A stretch of DNA of 64,000 nt from Patiria pectinifera (GCA_029964075.1 CM057142.1:139770-203769), one strand, 5' to 3'. Counted from the stretch's first letter, positions 36,837 through 50,500 are shown. Numbers and translations: made by a program. The notes: generated by a model not told the origin, from the sequence alone.

Positions 36837-37589
36837 TATGGAAGTGTAGATAGGACATGGTTAAAAATAAATCTAATTCGTACGTACGAATTACTAATTC
36901 GTACGTACGAATTACTAATTCGTACGTACGAATTACTAAACCGTACGTACGAATTACTAAACCGTACGTACGAATTACTAAACCGTACGTACGAATTACT
37001 AAATCGTACGTACGAATTACTAAACCGTACGTACGAATTACTAAACCGTACGTACGAATTACTAAATCGTACGTACGAAATAATTACGAATTACTAAATC
37101 GTACGTACGAAATAATTAGTAATTCGTACGTACGGTTTAGTAATTCGTACGTACGATTTAGTAATTCCAGTGGCGTAGCCAGGAATTTTCCAGTGGGGGC
37201 CGCCGGGGGGCCTGGAACATTTCAGGTGGGGGCGTCATGTAGATCAATGATAATCTTTTTAAAACTCAAAATCTCAGTGGGGGGGCGACTTGGGGGGGCG
37301 ACAAGGTTTCAGGGGGGGGGGGGCTGTCGCAGTGGCGTGGCGTTCCAGCCCCCAGCGCCGCCCCCTCCCGAAAAATTCCTGGCTACGCCACTGCCCCCAC
37401 GCCCCCTCCCGTGGCTACGCCACTGAGTAATTCGTACGTACGGCTTAGTAATTCGTACGTACGAATTAGTATTTCGTACGTACGGTTTAGTAATTCGTAC
37501 GTACGAATTAGTATTTCGTACGTACGGTTTAGTAATTCGTACGTACGAATTAGTTTTATTTTTAACCATGTCCTATCTACACTTCCATA
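36837..37589. mobile_element. Mobile element built of palindromic 21-bp repeats, with TIRs and TSD
   Basis: The termini TATGGAAGTGTAGATAGGAC and GTCCTATCTACACTTCCATA are perfect inverse complements, continuing inward for about 36 bp. The direct repeat AATAAC flanks both ends (36831-36836 and 37590-37595), which marks a real insertion. The interior consists of 19 copies of a 21-bp unit centred on the self-complementary CGTACGTACG with ATTACTAA(A/T)C linkers. The first 11 copies run one way and the rest in the inverse orientation, so the element is one large palindrome. It is split by a second element at 37168-37425. The long open frames here are translations of this repeat, not genes. Confidence 0.9.
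37168..37425. mobile_element. hAT-like non-autonomous element nested in the 21-bp-repeat element
   Basis: Starts CAGTGGCGTAGCCAGGAATT and ends GTGGCTACGCCACTG. It is flanked on both sides by AGTAATTC (37160-37167 and 37426-37433), an 8-bp duplication as made by hAT transposases. The interior is G/C-run-rich, and a second GGCTACGCCACTG end at about 37381-37393 suggests a compound or rearranged copy. Confidence 0.8.
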
Positions 37590-38585
37590 AATAACCCTTC
37601 TGAATCAATGGAATATAACTTTGAATGTCTCTCCCAGTGGTCTCCCCAAACTCTCTCTTCCTTGTCGTTGAGGGGGTACTTGTGCACGGAGCCCATAGCC
37701 AGCGAAATAGACCTATATCGTAAAAATGTAGAGGAAACACATTGTCATCATGGAGTAAAGTTAAACGCGGTGAAATCACGACGAGATACGCCTCCCCGAA
37801 ACAACTGAAATACGACCCTCTCTTTGCATTTTTGGGGGGGTGTCACGCTTAAAGTTTCAGAATATAACCCGTTACCGTTACCATGCATGGTCACGTTATA
37901 ATATTGATACCCTCTGATCGGAAAGCAGTGCACAGTATTGATAAGAATTCCACCATCACCCCACCAGTCTTCTGTCACAGTGTCACTATTGTTGCGCTAT
38001 TTGTTGAACTCAGAATTTATGGGATCGTCTTTTCACATCGTGCTGGAAAAAAACAACCTAGGTTTGGTTCATAGTCCATGTTTAACGAGCCGTTAACGCA
38101 TGCCAAAATTGCCATTACACACCTCTGGGTACACAGGAAAATGTGCAAATGTAGAATGAGAATCCCAGTGGAGTGAACGAAAACAGCATCATGAGGTCTA
38201 TTCCGGACCGCCTTTTCGTTTCAGAGATTCACCGTGTGCCAGGCACGGTTATAAATGTGTTTGAGGTCAACGCGTGAAATAAATTAAACCATCCATTTAA
38301 CTTATCAATCAGTGCAACGAGCTTGTCAGATGTACATGGTAGATTATGCATGTACGACATGCAGATCCGTGGGAACTGTCGACTTGCAAGCAATACCGGT
38401 CCAGAAGGCTGCACTGCTCTTTAGGAACAAGAACGATTCAACAAGAGTAAGAACATTTTGAGACGCTTGTCTCAGTTCGTGTGGGCAGGTAGCTATATGT
38501 CTATACCTGCAAGGACTATTAATTATATTTGTTAAATTTTCTGCAGGTTGATCTCGGCAGGACAGTAGTTTATTGAACACGCACA

Positions 38586-41500
38586 ATGTACAAGGTCGGT
38601 GAAAATGATCCTGGAGATGTACCGGTGGTGGTAACCGGCGAGCGCAAGGCGTGTGGATGCGGGCCGTGTCATCCCCGGTGCCTCGCACCCCTGGCTCGCC
38701 CGGCTGTCTTCTCTGTGCTCATGGCTCTCATCCTGATCGTCGAGCTGGCTGCCATCAACGGCTACATTGGGGCCATCACTTCCACCTTAGAGAAGCAATT
38801 CCTGCTATCCAGCTCGGAGGTTGGAGCCATCTCCATTATCAACGACTTGGTCAGTCTACTGGTGGTGGGCATCTTCACGTACTTCGGTCACTCGGCGCAC
38901 CGACCGCGCGTGGTCGGTACGGGCGCCTTGCTCGTCGGCGTCGGCACGGCCATATGCGCTCTGCCGCACTTTACCACTGAAATCTCCACGGGCTCGTTCG
39001 ATTCGAACGCCTCTCAGCATCGGGTTTGCGGGGAGTCTGAGAACACAACTAGTTTCGGAAATAATGCTCCGGAGAAGTCCAGGTACACCAGTTTGTATCT
39101 CTTCATCATTGGACAGATTGTGGTGGGAGTTGGTAACGCCCCCATCATTCCACTGGCCATGACATACGTGGATGATGCAGTCGAGAAGCACAAAACAACA
39201 GCATATATTGGTAAGAAGCCGTCTGCGCAATTCAAATCTTATGTATTGTTATAATTCTGGCGATTTCCTTTTGAACGTAATGAAAGTCAAATAGACCTGA
39301 CACAAAATGACGTCGCGCTTTATTTACATGTGCGCTTTTTCTATGGGAACTTCGAAGCTGTCGTCCCAACCTGGCTCCCACAAGTAAGTGCAGGTGTAAA
39401 CAAAGCATGACGTCATTATTTCCCATGTCTTTTGGTCACAGATAAGTGTAATCCCTTGTTGGGATTTATCCTGACAAATAAAAATAAAAAATCATCTGAA
39501 CCACTTAATAATTCAGATTTTCAAAGCCCTTTCACAATTTCCAGAGTTCTGTAGGCCTATTAAACATTATGACCAATATGCCTATTTGACTTTAGGCCTA
39601 CACAACTGTCTATTTCCTCATCAAATACAAGGCTTCATCTCTTGAATGCAAACTGATGCTGTAGTAGGACCGATAATAATCCAAACTTCATTTTTGGTTC
39701 CCCTCTCATGATACTCCTCAGCCGTCATCTACATCGGTACCTCCGTAGGACCCATGGTAGGTTTCCTCGTCAGCAGCTGGACCCTGTCACTGTACGTGGA
39801 CCTGGGCACCATTCCCCGGGACGAGTGGCCGGCCGTGCCCCGCAACGATCCCCGCTGGATCGGTGCCTGGTGGCTGGGGCTCCTGGTCCTCGGATCCGCC
39901 ATGGTCCTCCTCGCCCTGCCGCTGTTCCTGTTTCCAAGGAGCCTTGGGACCCCTGTTGATGAGCCTGAGACCACGAAGAGTTCGGATGTTGCGGGGCTGA
40001 GATGCAACGGGGTGGAACTCCGCGGAGCCAGCGACCGTAAGGAAAAGGAGGAGGGGTTTGGTAACGAACATCAATCGGAGACCAAGAAGTTTGAGACAGA
40101 GATCAGTCGAGATCAGGACAAGATGGAGAAATTTGAATCCAAGGAAAGCTCGAGGACATTAATGGGCCAGGTGAAAGGTATGATGATTGTCCTTTATTTT
40201 AGATTTTGCTTGCTCTTCATTTTGCCGCAGACCCTCCCTTTCTATAGTTTATGGAATAGATAATGCGAGCAGATTCGGCGATTATTATGCAAAACAAAAC
40301 TGCGTCTTGACCTCGAGATTCTGACCATTTAGCGGGCGCCTTGTTTCGGGTCTTCCGTAAACCATTGTTGTTTTACAAAAACATGTCAGCTAAATTGACC
40401 AATCAACAGCTCAGCACACATTTCTGATCGAAATGACTTCGCAATTTCTTAGGTCGACTCCGATTGGCTGGCGCGCGGGATCGCATAAAATTGTCGTTGC
40501 TATTTTATATTGTTTGCTCTCAAATTAATCCACCTTTCAAACTCCTGTACACGAGCTGGATCTCCTTTACTTTACGTCGTTCATTGCCAACCAAAGCTCT
40601 GTACTCTTGTGCAATCAGATTTCCTATCGGCTCTCTTGCGACTTGGCCGAAATCTGACGCTGGTGGCGCTGGCACTTGGCTTGGCATCAGAGCTGGCAAT
40701 CGTTAGTGGACTGACGACGTTTGGCGCCAAATACACGGAGACACAATTCGGCGTGAGTGCAGGATGGGCTGCGTTACTCACTGGTAAAGAGTTGACAGAA
40801 TTATCCTGCAAATTAGCCAATTACTTTTAAATACATAGGCCTATCTATAGGGCGAATCTAGCTTTCAGGAAATGAGGGTCAATTTTGAAGCTACGATTCT
40901 TTCTCCTACATTTTGAGGCAGTTTGAGAATACATTTAGAGAATAGCATTCCATTTATTATTTTTGGCCCCAATTTACTAGTACACGTGTATAATAACATT
41001 AGTAATTGGCTGAACGAGAAGGGGAGGGAGTTCTCCCCCCCCCCCCTCCCCCCAGATCCGCCACTGATCAATGTTTGCGAATTTCGCTGAGAATATTTCG
41101 TGACGTCAAATCTCGTGAAGAATGGGTTGCGCCCTTTCACAGCTCACTCCCATGCTCTTTTCATTCAAAAATGTAGCCAATTTGTTTAGCGAAAAAAAAA
41201 GCAGAACGTTAGCATGGTCATCGGTGCTTCTTCGTTTACAGCAAGCAGAGCCCAGCTCACCACAGTAAGTAAAATGAAGTGCTTTGATTTCCTTGATTTT
41301 GTTTGGTTCTCGATTATCACACGATTATCTTTCGTCTGCAAACCCCTCTCGATATCAAAGGTGTAGCCATCCTGCCGGCATCTTGCGCAGGACACCTCCT
41401 TGCAGGCGCGTTTCTGCGACGCTTCAGACTGACGGCTTTCCAGTGCTCCGTCTTCCTCTGCATCACCGTACTTGTGACTCTCTGCATCTACCCCTTGCTG

Positions 41501-44500
41501 ATGTTTCTGGGGTGTGACACTCCTACTGTGGTTAGGTAAATTGAGGCCATCGCAATTTTTAAGGAATTTGTGGGATTGAAACTATATGATTTTGGTGATG
41601 CGGTATGAGGACGCCACTTTATGGGTGGTAAGTCTAGTTTGAATAATCCGGTTTTTTTTAATTTTGTGTTGGAGTTCAACGTGAAGGTGAAGTTATTGAA
41701 AGCAGAATCAAGACTTCAGACTTTGGTGTCAGATGATGATGCAGGCAGGCGAATAGCTGTACAATTGGTTGGAGTATTTCCCTGCTAAATAACATCCAAA
41801 CCGAACCTGACCATTGCAGACAACACAAAGCAAGCGAAAGTTTTCACAAGTTAACGGATATTTCTTTTAGAAGTTTTAACAATGCAGCTGTAACATAGGT
41901 TTGGGCCAGTGTCTGTCATGTCTTGGGTGTTAACCAGACTTGACTCGGGTTAGATTCGCCCCTTGTGAAGCTCTGAGCTGCCGCCTAGATTTTAAGGATA
42001 TAGTTCTGCTGAAATTGCGATATGGAGGTAACAGCTGATTCTGAGTTGGCCTACACAATGTCTGAAAGGTTCCTGGTCAGATTCAGGGTCAAAATGCGAC
42101 ACTTTGCGGGGTCGACATGGCACATGAAAAAGTGTCATTTCGACCCTAAATGGACAAAAGCACCCAGATTCCAGGAACTCTCTTTTTTGTACAGGCTGAA
42201 TGCATGATACCATGCATGGGTGGCACGGGTGGCTAGTGCGTAACTTGGGCGCTCGCCTCTCACCACTGTGGCCCTGGTTCGATTCCCGGCTGCTGACCAT
42301 TATTTGAGTAGAGTTGCGCGTTGGTTCTCTCCTTTGCCACAGGGGTGTTTCGGTTTTCCTCCCTCCGGAAAAATACCAAACACTTTCGATCTCAGGCTGT
42401 ACTTCGTAGTCATAATATGGGTCGATGTGGCTGGCTGCCAAAGGCGCCTTTACATGCATGCGGCTCGACCACGCTGTAGCCGCGTCCTTTGCAATTCAGC
42501 TTCTCAACTGCGAGTATTGATTAGCCTCCCAAATTATCATTATCCGAGAACCAAGCACAGGGTCCGACTTGAGTCGAATCCAGTTGCAAGATGTAAAAGT
42601 AAGAAGACTTCAGACTTCTTCGGTCTTAATGAACTCCGGGACAAAATCATTTTAGAGGAAATTGGGACTGTTGTGTTTGACAAAGGCATCGACTAAAATC
42701 TCGCGAGTTGCCGTTCAACCGTTTTGGGGTTTCTTTCTCCCCCAGTCCCGAGTCGAAATCGTGCACCAGCTCTCAGTGTGTCTGCGATGACACCGTCATT
42801 GATCCAGTGTGCGGTGTGGATGGCTTGACATACCTATCACCGTGTCTCGCCGGCTGTGTGGGCAGGGACGAAGAAAACAAGGTGAGACCTACATCTCATG
42901 ACTTTTAAAACGAAGCATGGTCGACTGCTGTGATGTTGGACGTAGCATATTTTGAAATTCGAGGGACGCAGAACACCCGAGGAAAAGTCAGGGTACCGTG
43001 ACAGGGATGCGTTCAACTCACTCAAAAAATGCAAACGTTTGCCAACGTTAGTATACGTTTTCCCAACGTTGGTAAACGTTTTCCTGTTAGATGTTCACAA
43101 AAAGATCACGCGAACGTTGGGAGCGTTTGCACGTGTGGAACGCAGCCCAGGCGTTCCGACATCGTCACAATAATTATGTCAACCAGATAAAAGCCATGTA
43201 TTAGTTACTCTGCAAGAAACGTATGAGATGATCGTTGTGTGACCTGTGATAAATGCACGTGAGTTGGTCTTGCGGCAGGTCAATCAATCGTGAGCGGTAT
43301 TTCGATGATGTAAAATTAATAATGTAATGGTTGTTAAGTTTCCAGGTGAGTTCCTCGATCAATGCATTGGAAAGTCAGTATTTAAGACACGACATTTTAC
43401 AATGTAATATTTGTTCCATGCAGTGCTAACCTATACACAAACTGTAACCACCATTAAAAAAACAATTCATCATTTCTGTCACAAATTCTCCAAACATTCC
43501 AGACCTTTTCAGATTGCAGTTGCATCCAGGGACCCGGTGCCAATTCGTCGTCTACCGAAGACGAATCCAAGGCATCTTGGGAGGCCAAGGTATCAGCGTG
43601 CCCGCTCTTCTGCACCATGATGGTGGCCTACATCGCCACCTCATCCATGGCACTGTTCGTCATGTTTATGGGCCAGAATCCTTCCATGATAATCAATCTC
43701 AGGTACGACATGGTCCGAAAATTTGGGACTCTCTCAATACTGTCTACGAGTCCCTAAACTTAAAAAAAAAAACATCCCATGCAATACAAGAAAATAGACT
43801 GGCACACGAAACAACCGTTCCAACGACATTTTAGTATACTGCATCAATCAATGTGTCAAAAGAAACATCTGGTATATTCTCCAGTTTTGTCCACATTTCT
43901 AAACTAGACTACTGAAGGGTCAATCTGCTCAAAAAGTTGGATACGTACCAGTCTAGTCCTAGGCTTAAAATTGAAACCACTTGACTTCACTCTCAGGTGC
44001 AAAATGTTAGAGAAAAGTCTCCTTTAAAAATTGAATTGAGACCTCAAACTTGGCTGGTGAAATACTGAGGACCTTGTCTTCGCCTCATGAAAGTTTTGGG
44101 GAATTTATGTCGGCTAAAGAGAGAGTAAAGTTGGCCTGATTTTATTTTGCATGTTTTCTGCACTCAAGGTCTCAGTCTGGGTACGAAATGTAAAATAGCG
44201 GGCAGAATTTTTTCATCCAATAGCCGTCTATAGGTTGATTCATTCTTCACGCGAAAGGGAAAGCGAAGCGAATTTCATGACGGATAAGCCTTGGCAGCTT
44301 CGTTGTGGCGATCGCCGTTTTCCTAACGAAAACATTTCGCACTGAAATATGTGAAATGTGAACGGGGCCTGTAGAAACATAATTATGACAACGTGGGGAC
44401 CTGTTGCTTTGCATCTTGGATGCATCTCAAGCCGTTTTCGCATTGGATGTTTTTGTGTAAAACTCGCCGAGACAGTCGTTGCTCTTCCTATTTTGATTCG

Positions 44501-47500
44501 CAATGCAGCGACCCCGGCAAGTTTCTTTCGCTCTTTGAAACTTTTGTCAGAGTTCAGGGGTTACTTTTACCGGCAAAAAAAATTACCCATTATAATTTTT
44601 ACTGTTGACTCTGTAAAAATTCACAAAAGTAAGTTGAGTGAGAATACGGCTTTAAAGCCATGATGTATTATCATTTGCAATTACCCGGAAAAGTAACCAC
44701 TATTTTAATGAAGGAAACTTTCTCTAAGTGAAGATAGGACTGGTGTCAAATACCATGTGGAATTTGTCGCCTGAAATGGTTTCGTCTGCAAGAAAACTGA
44801 CATTGAAGGTGCTTTCAAAATACGTTGCCGCGGGAACACTTGTTCACGTGCCTTATAGCAACGGAATCCAGTTACAAGAACCATTTCTTTCTCATTATAC
44901 GTTTTCTCTAGTCTGTTTTCTCAAAATGTATAGTGTCTTTAAGCTGAAACTTCATCAGCTTAGTTGTTTGCACCATACTTAAGATTTTGATTTACAATTT
45001 TGGTGCTTCAAACGAAAACCAAAGCCCCAAAAGCAAAATGTACCAACGTATACTTTAAAAGTGATTCCAAATCTAAGGTGAATATTGATATACAAAATGG
45101 TTTAACAATGGTGTGACTTGTCTGTATGCAGGTGCGTGGACGAGAAAGATAGATCTTTCGCCATCGGAATGCTGACTTGTGTTATCAAGGTCATCGGTAA
45201 GGCTAGTATAGAGTTTACATGTGTATATAATCCATATTACATCATTTGCTCGGCGATTCACTATTGTTCAGGACTTCTTAATTATAAAATGGAAGCAAGA
45301 AATTGCCTGGAGCGGGCTTTAAACCTGCGACCTACGGCCGGGCTACGGATTACCGTTCCGGTGCTATACTAACTGAGATATCCAGTCCAATGTTGGCGGT
45401 CCCCAGTTTGTCAGTGTCCTTGCTTATTGGTCGGCAGAATCCACAGATCCGTACGTATCATGCCATGTAGCCAGGTATCACGACCAAGGTGACGATGCTA
45501 GCAACATTAGGCCTATAGCAATATTGCAAACCTGGGGAAAAGTATAACCTACTCTATGGAACCAGAGGTCGATGGACGATTGCATTGATTAAACTGTTTA
45601 GTTTAAAAACATTTTTTTAACCAATAAAAAACGTTGATTCCGCCCGGGTTCGAACCGGGGACCTTTCGCGTGTTAGGCGAACGTGATAACCGCTACACTA
45701 CGGAATCTGATGTCGATGTCGATATACGATTAGATTGATTGCGCTTTTTAGTTTTAAAAACATTTTTTTAAGCCAATAAAAAAAACTTGATTCCACCCGG
45801 GTTCGAACCGGGGACCTTTCGCGTGTGATGCGAACTTGATAACCGCTACACTACGGAATCTGATGATGGTAAACTCTTTCTTTGATTGTGCTTTTTTAGG
45901 TTAAAAACATTTTTTTTAACCAATAAAAAAAAAGTTGATTCCGCCCGGGTTCGAACCGGGGACCTTTCGAGTGTTAGGCGAACGTGAGTTTAACCGCTAC
46001 ACTGCGGAATCTGATGGTGGCAGACGCTTTCGTTGATTGTGCTTTTTAGTTGAAAAACATTTTATTTACAACTAAAAAAAAGGTGATTCCGCTCGGGTTT
46101 GAACCGAGGACCTTTCGCGTGTAAAGCGAACGTGATAACCGCTACACTACGGAATCTGATATCGATATACGATTAGATTGATTGCGCTTTTAGTTTAATT
46201 TTTTTAAACCAATAAAAAAAGTTGATTCCGCCCGGGTTTGAACCGGGGACCTTTCGCGTGTGAGGCGAACGTGATAACCGCTACACTACGGAATCTGGTG
46301 GTGGTAAACGGTTTCTTTGATTGTGCTTTTTACTTTAAAATTATTATTTTTTTATAAATATAAAAGATGATTCCGCCCGGGTTTGAACCGGGGACCTTTT
46401 GCGTGTTAGGCGAACGTGATAACCGCTACACTACGGAATCTGATGATGGTAAACTTATTCTTTGATTGTGCTTTTTAGTCTAATTTTTTTTTTTAACCAA
46501 TAAAAAAAAATTGATTCCGCCCGGGTTCGAACCGGGGACCTTTCGCGTGTGAGGCGAACGTGATAACCGCTACACCACGGAATCTGATGGTGGTAAACGG
46601 TTTCTTTGATTGTGCTTTTTAGTTGAAAAACATTTTATTTACAACTAAACAAAATTGATTCCGCACGGGTTTGAACCGAGGACCTTTCGCATGTTAAGCG
46701 AATGTGATAACCGCTACACTACGGAATCTGATGGTGGTAAACGGGTTTTTTTTTTTATAAATATAAAAGTTGATTCCGCCCGGGTTCGAACCGGGGACCT
46801 TTCGCGTGTGAGGCGAACGTGATAACCGCTACACTACGGAGTCTGATGGTGGTAAACGGTTTCTTTGATTGTGCTTTTTACTTTAATTGTTTTTTTTATT
46901 TTAATTTTTTTTTTTTATAAATATAAAAGTTAATTCCGCCCGGGTTCGAACCGGGGACCTTTCGCGTGTAAAGCGAACGTGATAACCGCTACACTACGGA
47001 ATCTGATGGTGGTAAACGATTTCTTTGATTGTGCTATTGAGTTAAAAAAAAAAACATATTTTTTTTTACAAATAAAAAACGTTGATTCCGCCCGGGTTCG
47101 AACCGGGGACCTTTCGCGTGTTAGGCGAACGTGATAACCGCTACACTACGGAATCTGATGGTGGTAAACGGTTTCATTAATTGTGCTTTTTACTTTTATT
47201 TTTCTTTTTCTTTTTTTAATAAATATAAAAGTTGATTCCGCCCGGGTTCGAACTGGGGACCTTTCGCGTGTAAAGCGAACGTGATAACCGCTACACTACG
47301 GAATCTGATGATGGGAAGACGTTTTCTTTGATTGTGCTTTTGAGTTTAAAAAACGTTTTTTTTTTACAAATACAAAAACGTTGATTCCGCCCGGGTTCGA
47401 ACCGGGGACCTTTCGCGTGTTAGGCGAACGTGATAACCGCTACACTACGGAATCTGATGATGGTAAACGGTTTCTTTGATTGTGTTTTTAGTATAATTTA

Positions 47501-50500
47501 CTTTTATAAATATAAACGTTGTTCCGCCCGGGTTTGAACCGAGGACCTTTCGCGTGTAAAGCGAACGTGATAACCGCTTCACTGACTTTTTCTAGTCTAG
47601 CTGTGACATTCTTTGATTGTGCTTTTGAGTTAAAAAAAAAATTAACAAATAAAAAACGTTGATTTCGCCCGGGTTCGAACAGGGGACCTTTCGCGTGTTA
47701 GGCGAACGTGATAACCGCTACACTACGGAATCTGATGGTGGTAAACGGTTTCTTTAATTGTGCTTTTTACTTATTTTTTTTATATATATATATAAATATA
47801 AAGTGTATTCCGCCCTGCGGGTTCGAACCGGGGACCTTTCGCGTGTAAAGCGAACGTGATAACCGCTACACTACGGAATCTGATGATGTGAAGACGTTTT
47901 CTTTGATTGTGCTTTTGAGTTTAAAACATTTTTTTAAACCAATAAAAAAGTTGATTCCGCCTGGGTTCGAACCGGGGACCTTTCGCGTGTGAGGCGAACG
48001 TGATAACCGCTACACTACGGAATCTGATGATGGTAAACAGCTTCTTTGATTGTGCTTTTTAGTTTAAAAACATTTTTTTACAAATAAAAATAGTTGATTC
48101 CGCCCGGGTTTGAACCGAGGACCTTTCGCGTGTTAAGCGAATGTGATAACCGCTACACTCCGGAATCTGATGTCGATATACGATAAGATTGATTGTGCTT
48201 TTTTTTATATTTTATTTTTTAATAAATATAAAAGTTGATTCCGCCCGGGTTCGAACCGGGGACCTTTCGCGTGTTAGGCGAACGTGATAACCGCTACACT
48301 ACGGAATCTGATGATGGTAAACGGTTTCTTTGATTGTGCTTTTTAGTTGAAAAACATTTTATTTACAACTAAACAAAATTGATTCCGCCCGGGTTCGAAC
48401 CGGGGACCTTTCGCGTGTGAGGGAAACGTGATAATCGCTACACTACGGAATCTGATGGTGGTAAACGGTTTCTTTGATTGTGATTTTTACTTTAATTGTT
48501 TTTTTTTTTATAAATATAAAAGTTAATTCCGCCCGGGTTCGAACCGGGGGCCTTTCGCGTGTAAAGCGAACGTGATAACCGCTACACTACGGAATCTGAC
48601 GGTGGTAAACGATTTCTTTGATTGTGCTATTAAGTTTTAAAAACTTTTTGTTTACAAATAAAAAAAAATTGATTCCGCCCGGGTTCGAACCGGGGACCTT
48701 TCGCGTGTTAGGCGAACGTGATAACCGCTACACTACGGAATCGGTGACGATTACATTGATTGGGCTTTTAAGTAGGAAAACTTTTACAAATAAAAAACGT
48801 TGATTCGGCCCGGGTTCGAACCGGGGACCTTTCGCGTGTGCGGCGAACGTTATAACCGCTACACTACGGAATCTGATGATGGTAAACGGTTTCTTTGATT
48901 GTGTTTTTTAGTTTAATATTTTTTAATAAATATAAAAGTTGATTCCGCCCGGGTTCGAACCGGGGACCTTTCGCGTGTAAAGCGAACGTGATAACCGCTA
49001 CACTACGGAATCTGATGGTGGTATACGATTTCTTTGATTGTGCTTTTGAGTTAAAAAAAAAAAAAAAAGTATTTTGTTTTACAAATCAAAAACGTTGATT
49101 CCGCCCGGGTTCGAACCGGGGACCTTTCGCGTGTAAAGCAAACGTAATAACCGCTACACTACGGAATCTGATGGTAGTAGACGGTTTCTTTTATTGTGCA
49201 TATTAGTTAAAAAAAAAATTTTTTTTTTTACAAATTACACACATTTATGCTTGGCAATACAAATTGTTGCTTGGCGATGCTTCCGCTCGGGTTTGAATCG
49301 GGGACCTTTCGCGTGTGAGCGAATGTGATGCCGCTTAAAAAATTGAGAATGCATTGTTGAGGATTAAGTCAAAGATTTGGTTTGTTTTTAAAGCGAACGT
49401 GAAAATTGCTTCTGGGCTCCAATTTGCAGGGTGGACATGTAGGAGTGGCACCTATGGACTGGGATGCACAATGGGTTTCAAGTAATAAAAAGCTCATCTG
49501 CCTTCCCTCAAATTCTGAGCGGGGAGAGTGGGGGGGGGGGGGGCACAAGGAGAAGTCATACAGGGCTTTTGCAGAACCAGGGCCCTTGGGCCCAGCCCCC
49601 GCCCCCTTGTTCTTAAAATTCCGATGAACAAAAACATCAATATTCACAACGTTCAATACATTTTTGTTTAATCATTTTGTTAAACCTCGTTTACTTCGGT
49701 AGGATTTTTCCCGGCACCCGTTTACTTCGGTGCAGTCATCAAATCCACGTGCCTCCTCTACGCGTCGAGCGAGGGCGCTGTACTATATGAAGAAACCGCA
49801 AACTCTGTCTGCTGGCACTACGACCTGCCTGCGTTCAGACGGCGATTTTTCGGCTTGCTGATTGGACTGAAGTCCAGCACGCTGATTTTCTTCCTGATCA
49901 CTATGGCATCACTGTGGAGGAAAAGAAAAGAAGAGGTAATGGAACAGTCGTTGACAATTATAAAAGTCTCATCATTATTACCACCACGTGACAAAACGTA
50001 TATATAAGCTACCCATCCGTATTTTCTTCCTATCCTGGGATCTTGAGGCGAGGTTAAATCTGAAAACTCGTTTATAAAGATATGGATATGCAAAGCGCAA
50101 GGAAGCATTTATCTGAAAGGTGGCATATTCATGTAAATCAACTATGACTGCGGGCGGAACGGTGGACTTTGCGCAGCAGTCCGACAGGAGCCCAAATGCA
50201 CCAAGCATTATGAGTTTGATATAATTATGTCCTAAAAAATATCAAACATTAGAAGAAGCAGATAGATAATTAATTACGTGCATATTTTTCAAATTTCCCA
50301 AGAGGACCCTTCAATTATTCTCCTCCCGACGCTCATGCAATATTTCCCACATCCGTCCACTATCACGGTCTCCGCCTTGTGAACAAAACATTAGGCCTAA
50401 GACATATAGTTCTGGGGTGCATTCCAGCTCACGCAATCATAACTTGTGTTCGCCAACCCCAATTGAAACGATAATGTCAACGAACAATTGTTAGTTTTAC

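Larger units (their letters stand above)
29080..38585. other. Divergent intergenic region between GALM and the SLCO gene
   Basis: Carries the putative promoters of both genes but no supported exon. Contents from left to right: the inverted repeat 29169-29368; a short palindrome 29833-29907; a repeat 30660-30815 shared with 53775-53905; G-rich tracts and fragments with CAGTGGCG/CAGCGGCG ends near 31435, 31645 and 33999; the foldback 34483-34670; the inverted-repeat element 35661-36233; 4-bp simple repeats 36657-36725; and the palindromic-repeat element 36837-37589. Open frames here translate repeats. Confidence 0.6.

Noticed and set aside
36857-37426. 189-codon open frame made of NSYVRIT/KPYVRIT heptads
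   Set aside because: It is the translation of the 21-bp palindromic repeat; inverse frames on the other strand are equally open, and it runs into the nested element.
41992-42459. 155-codon minus-strand open frame
   Set aside because: Covers an SLCO intron and a SINE-like repeat; no family resemblance.
45635-49336. Regular spacing of near-identical units suggested a CRISPR-like or satellite array
   Set aside because: The repeated cores fold as valine tRNAs with correct anticodons, and the spacers are themselves similar.
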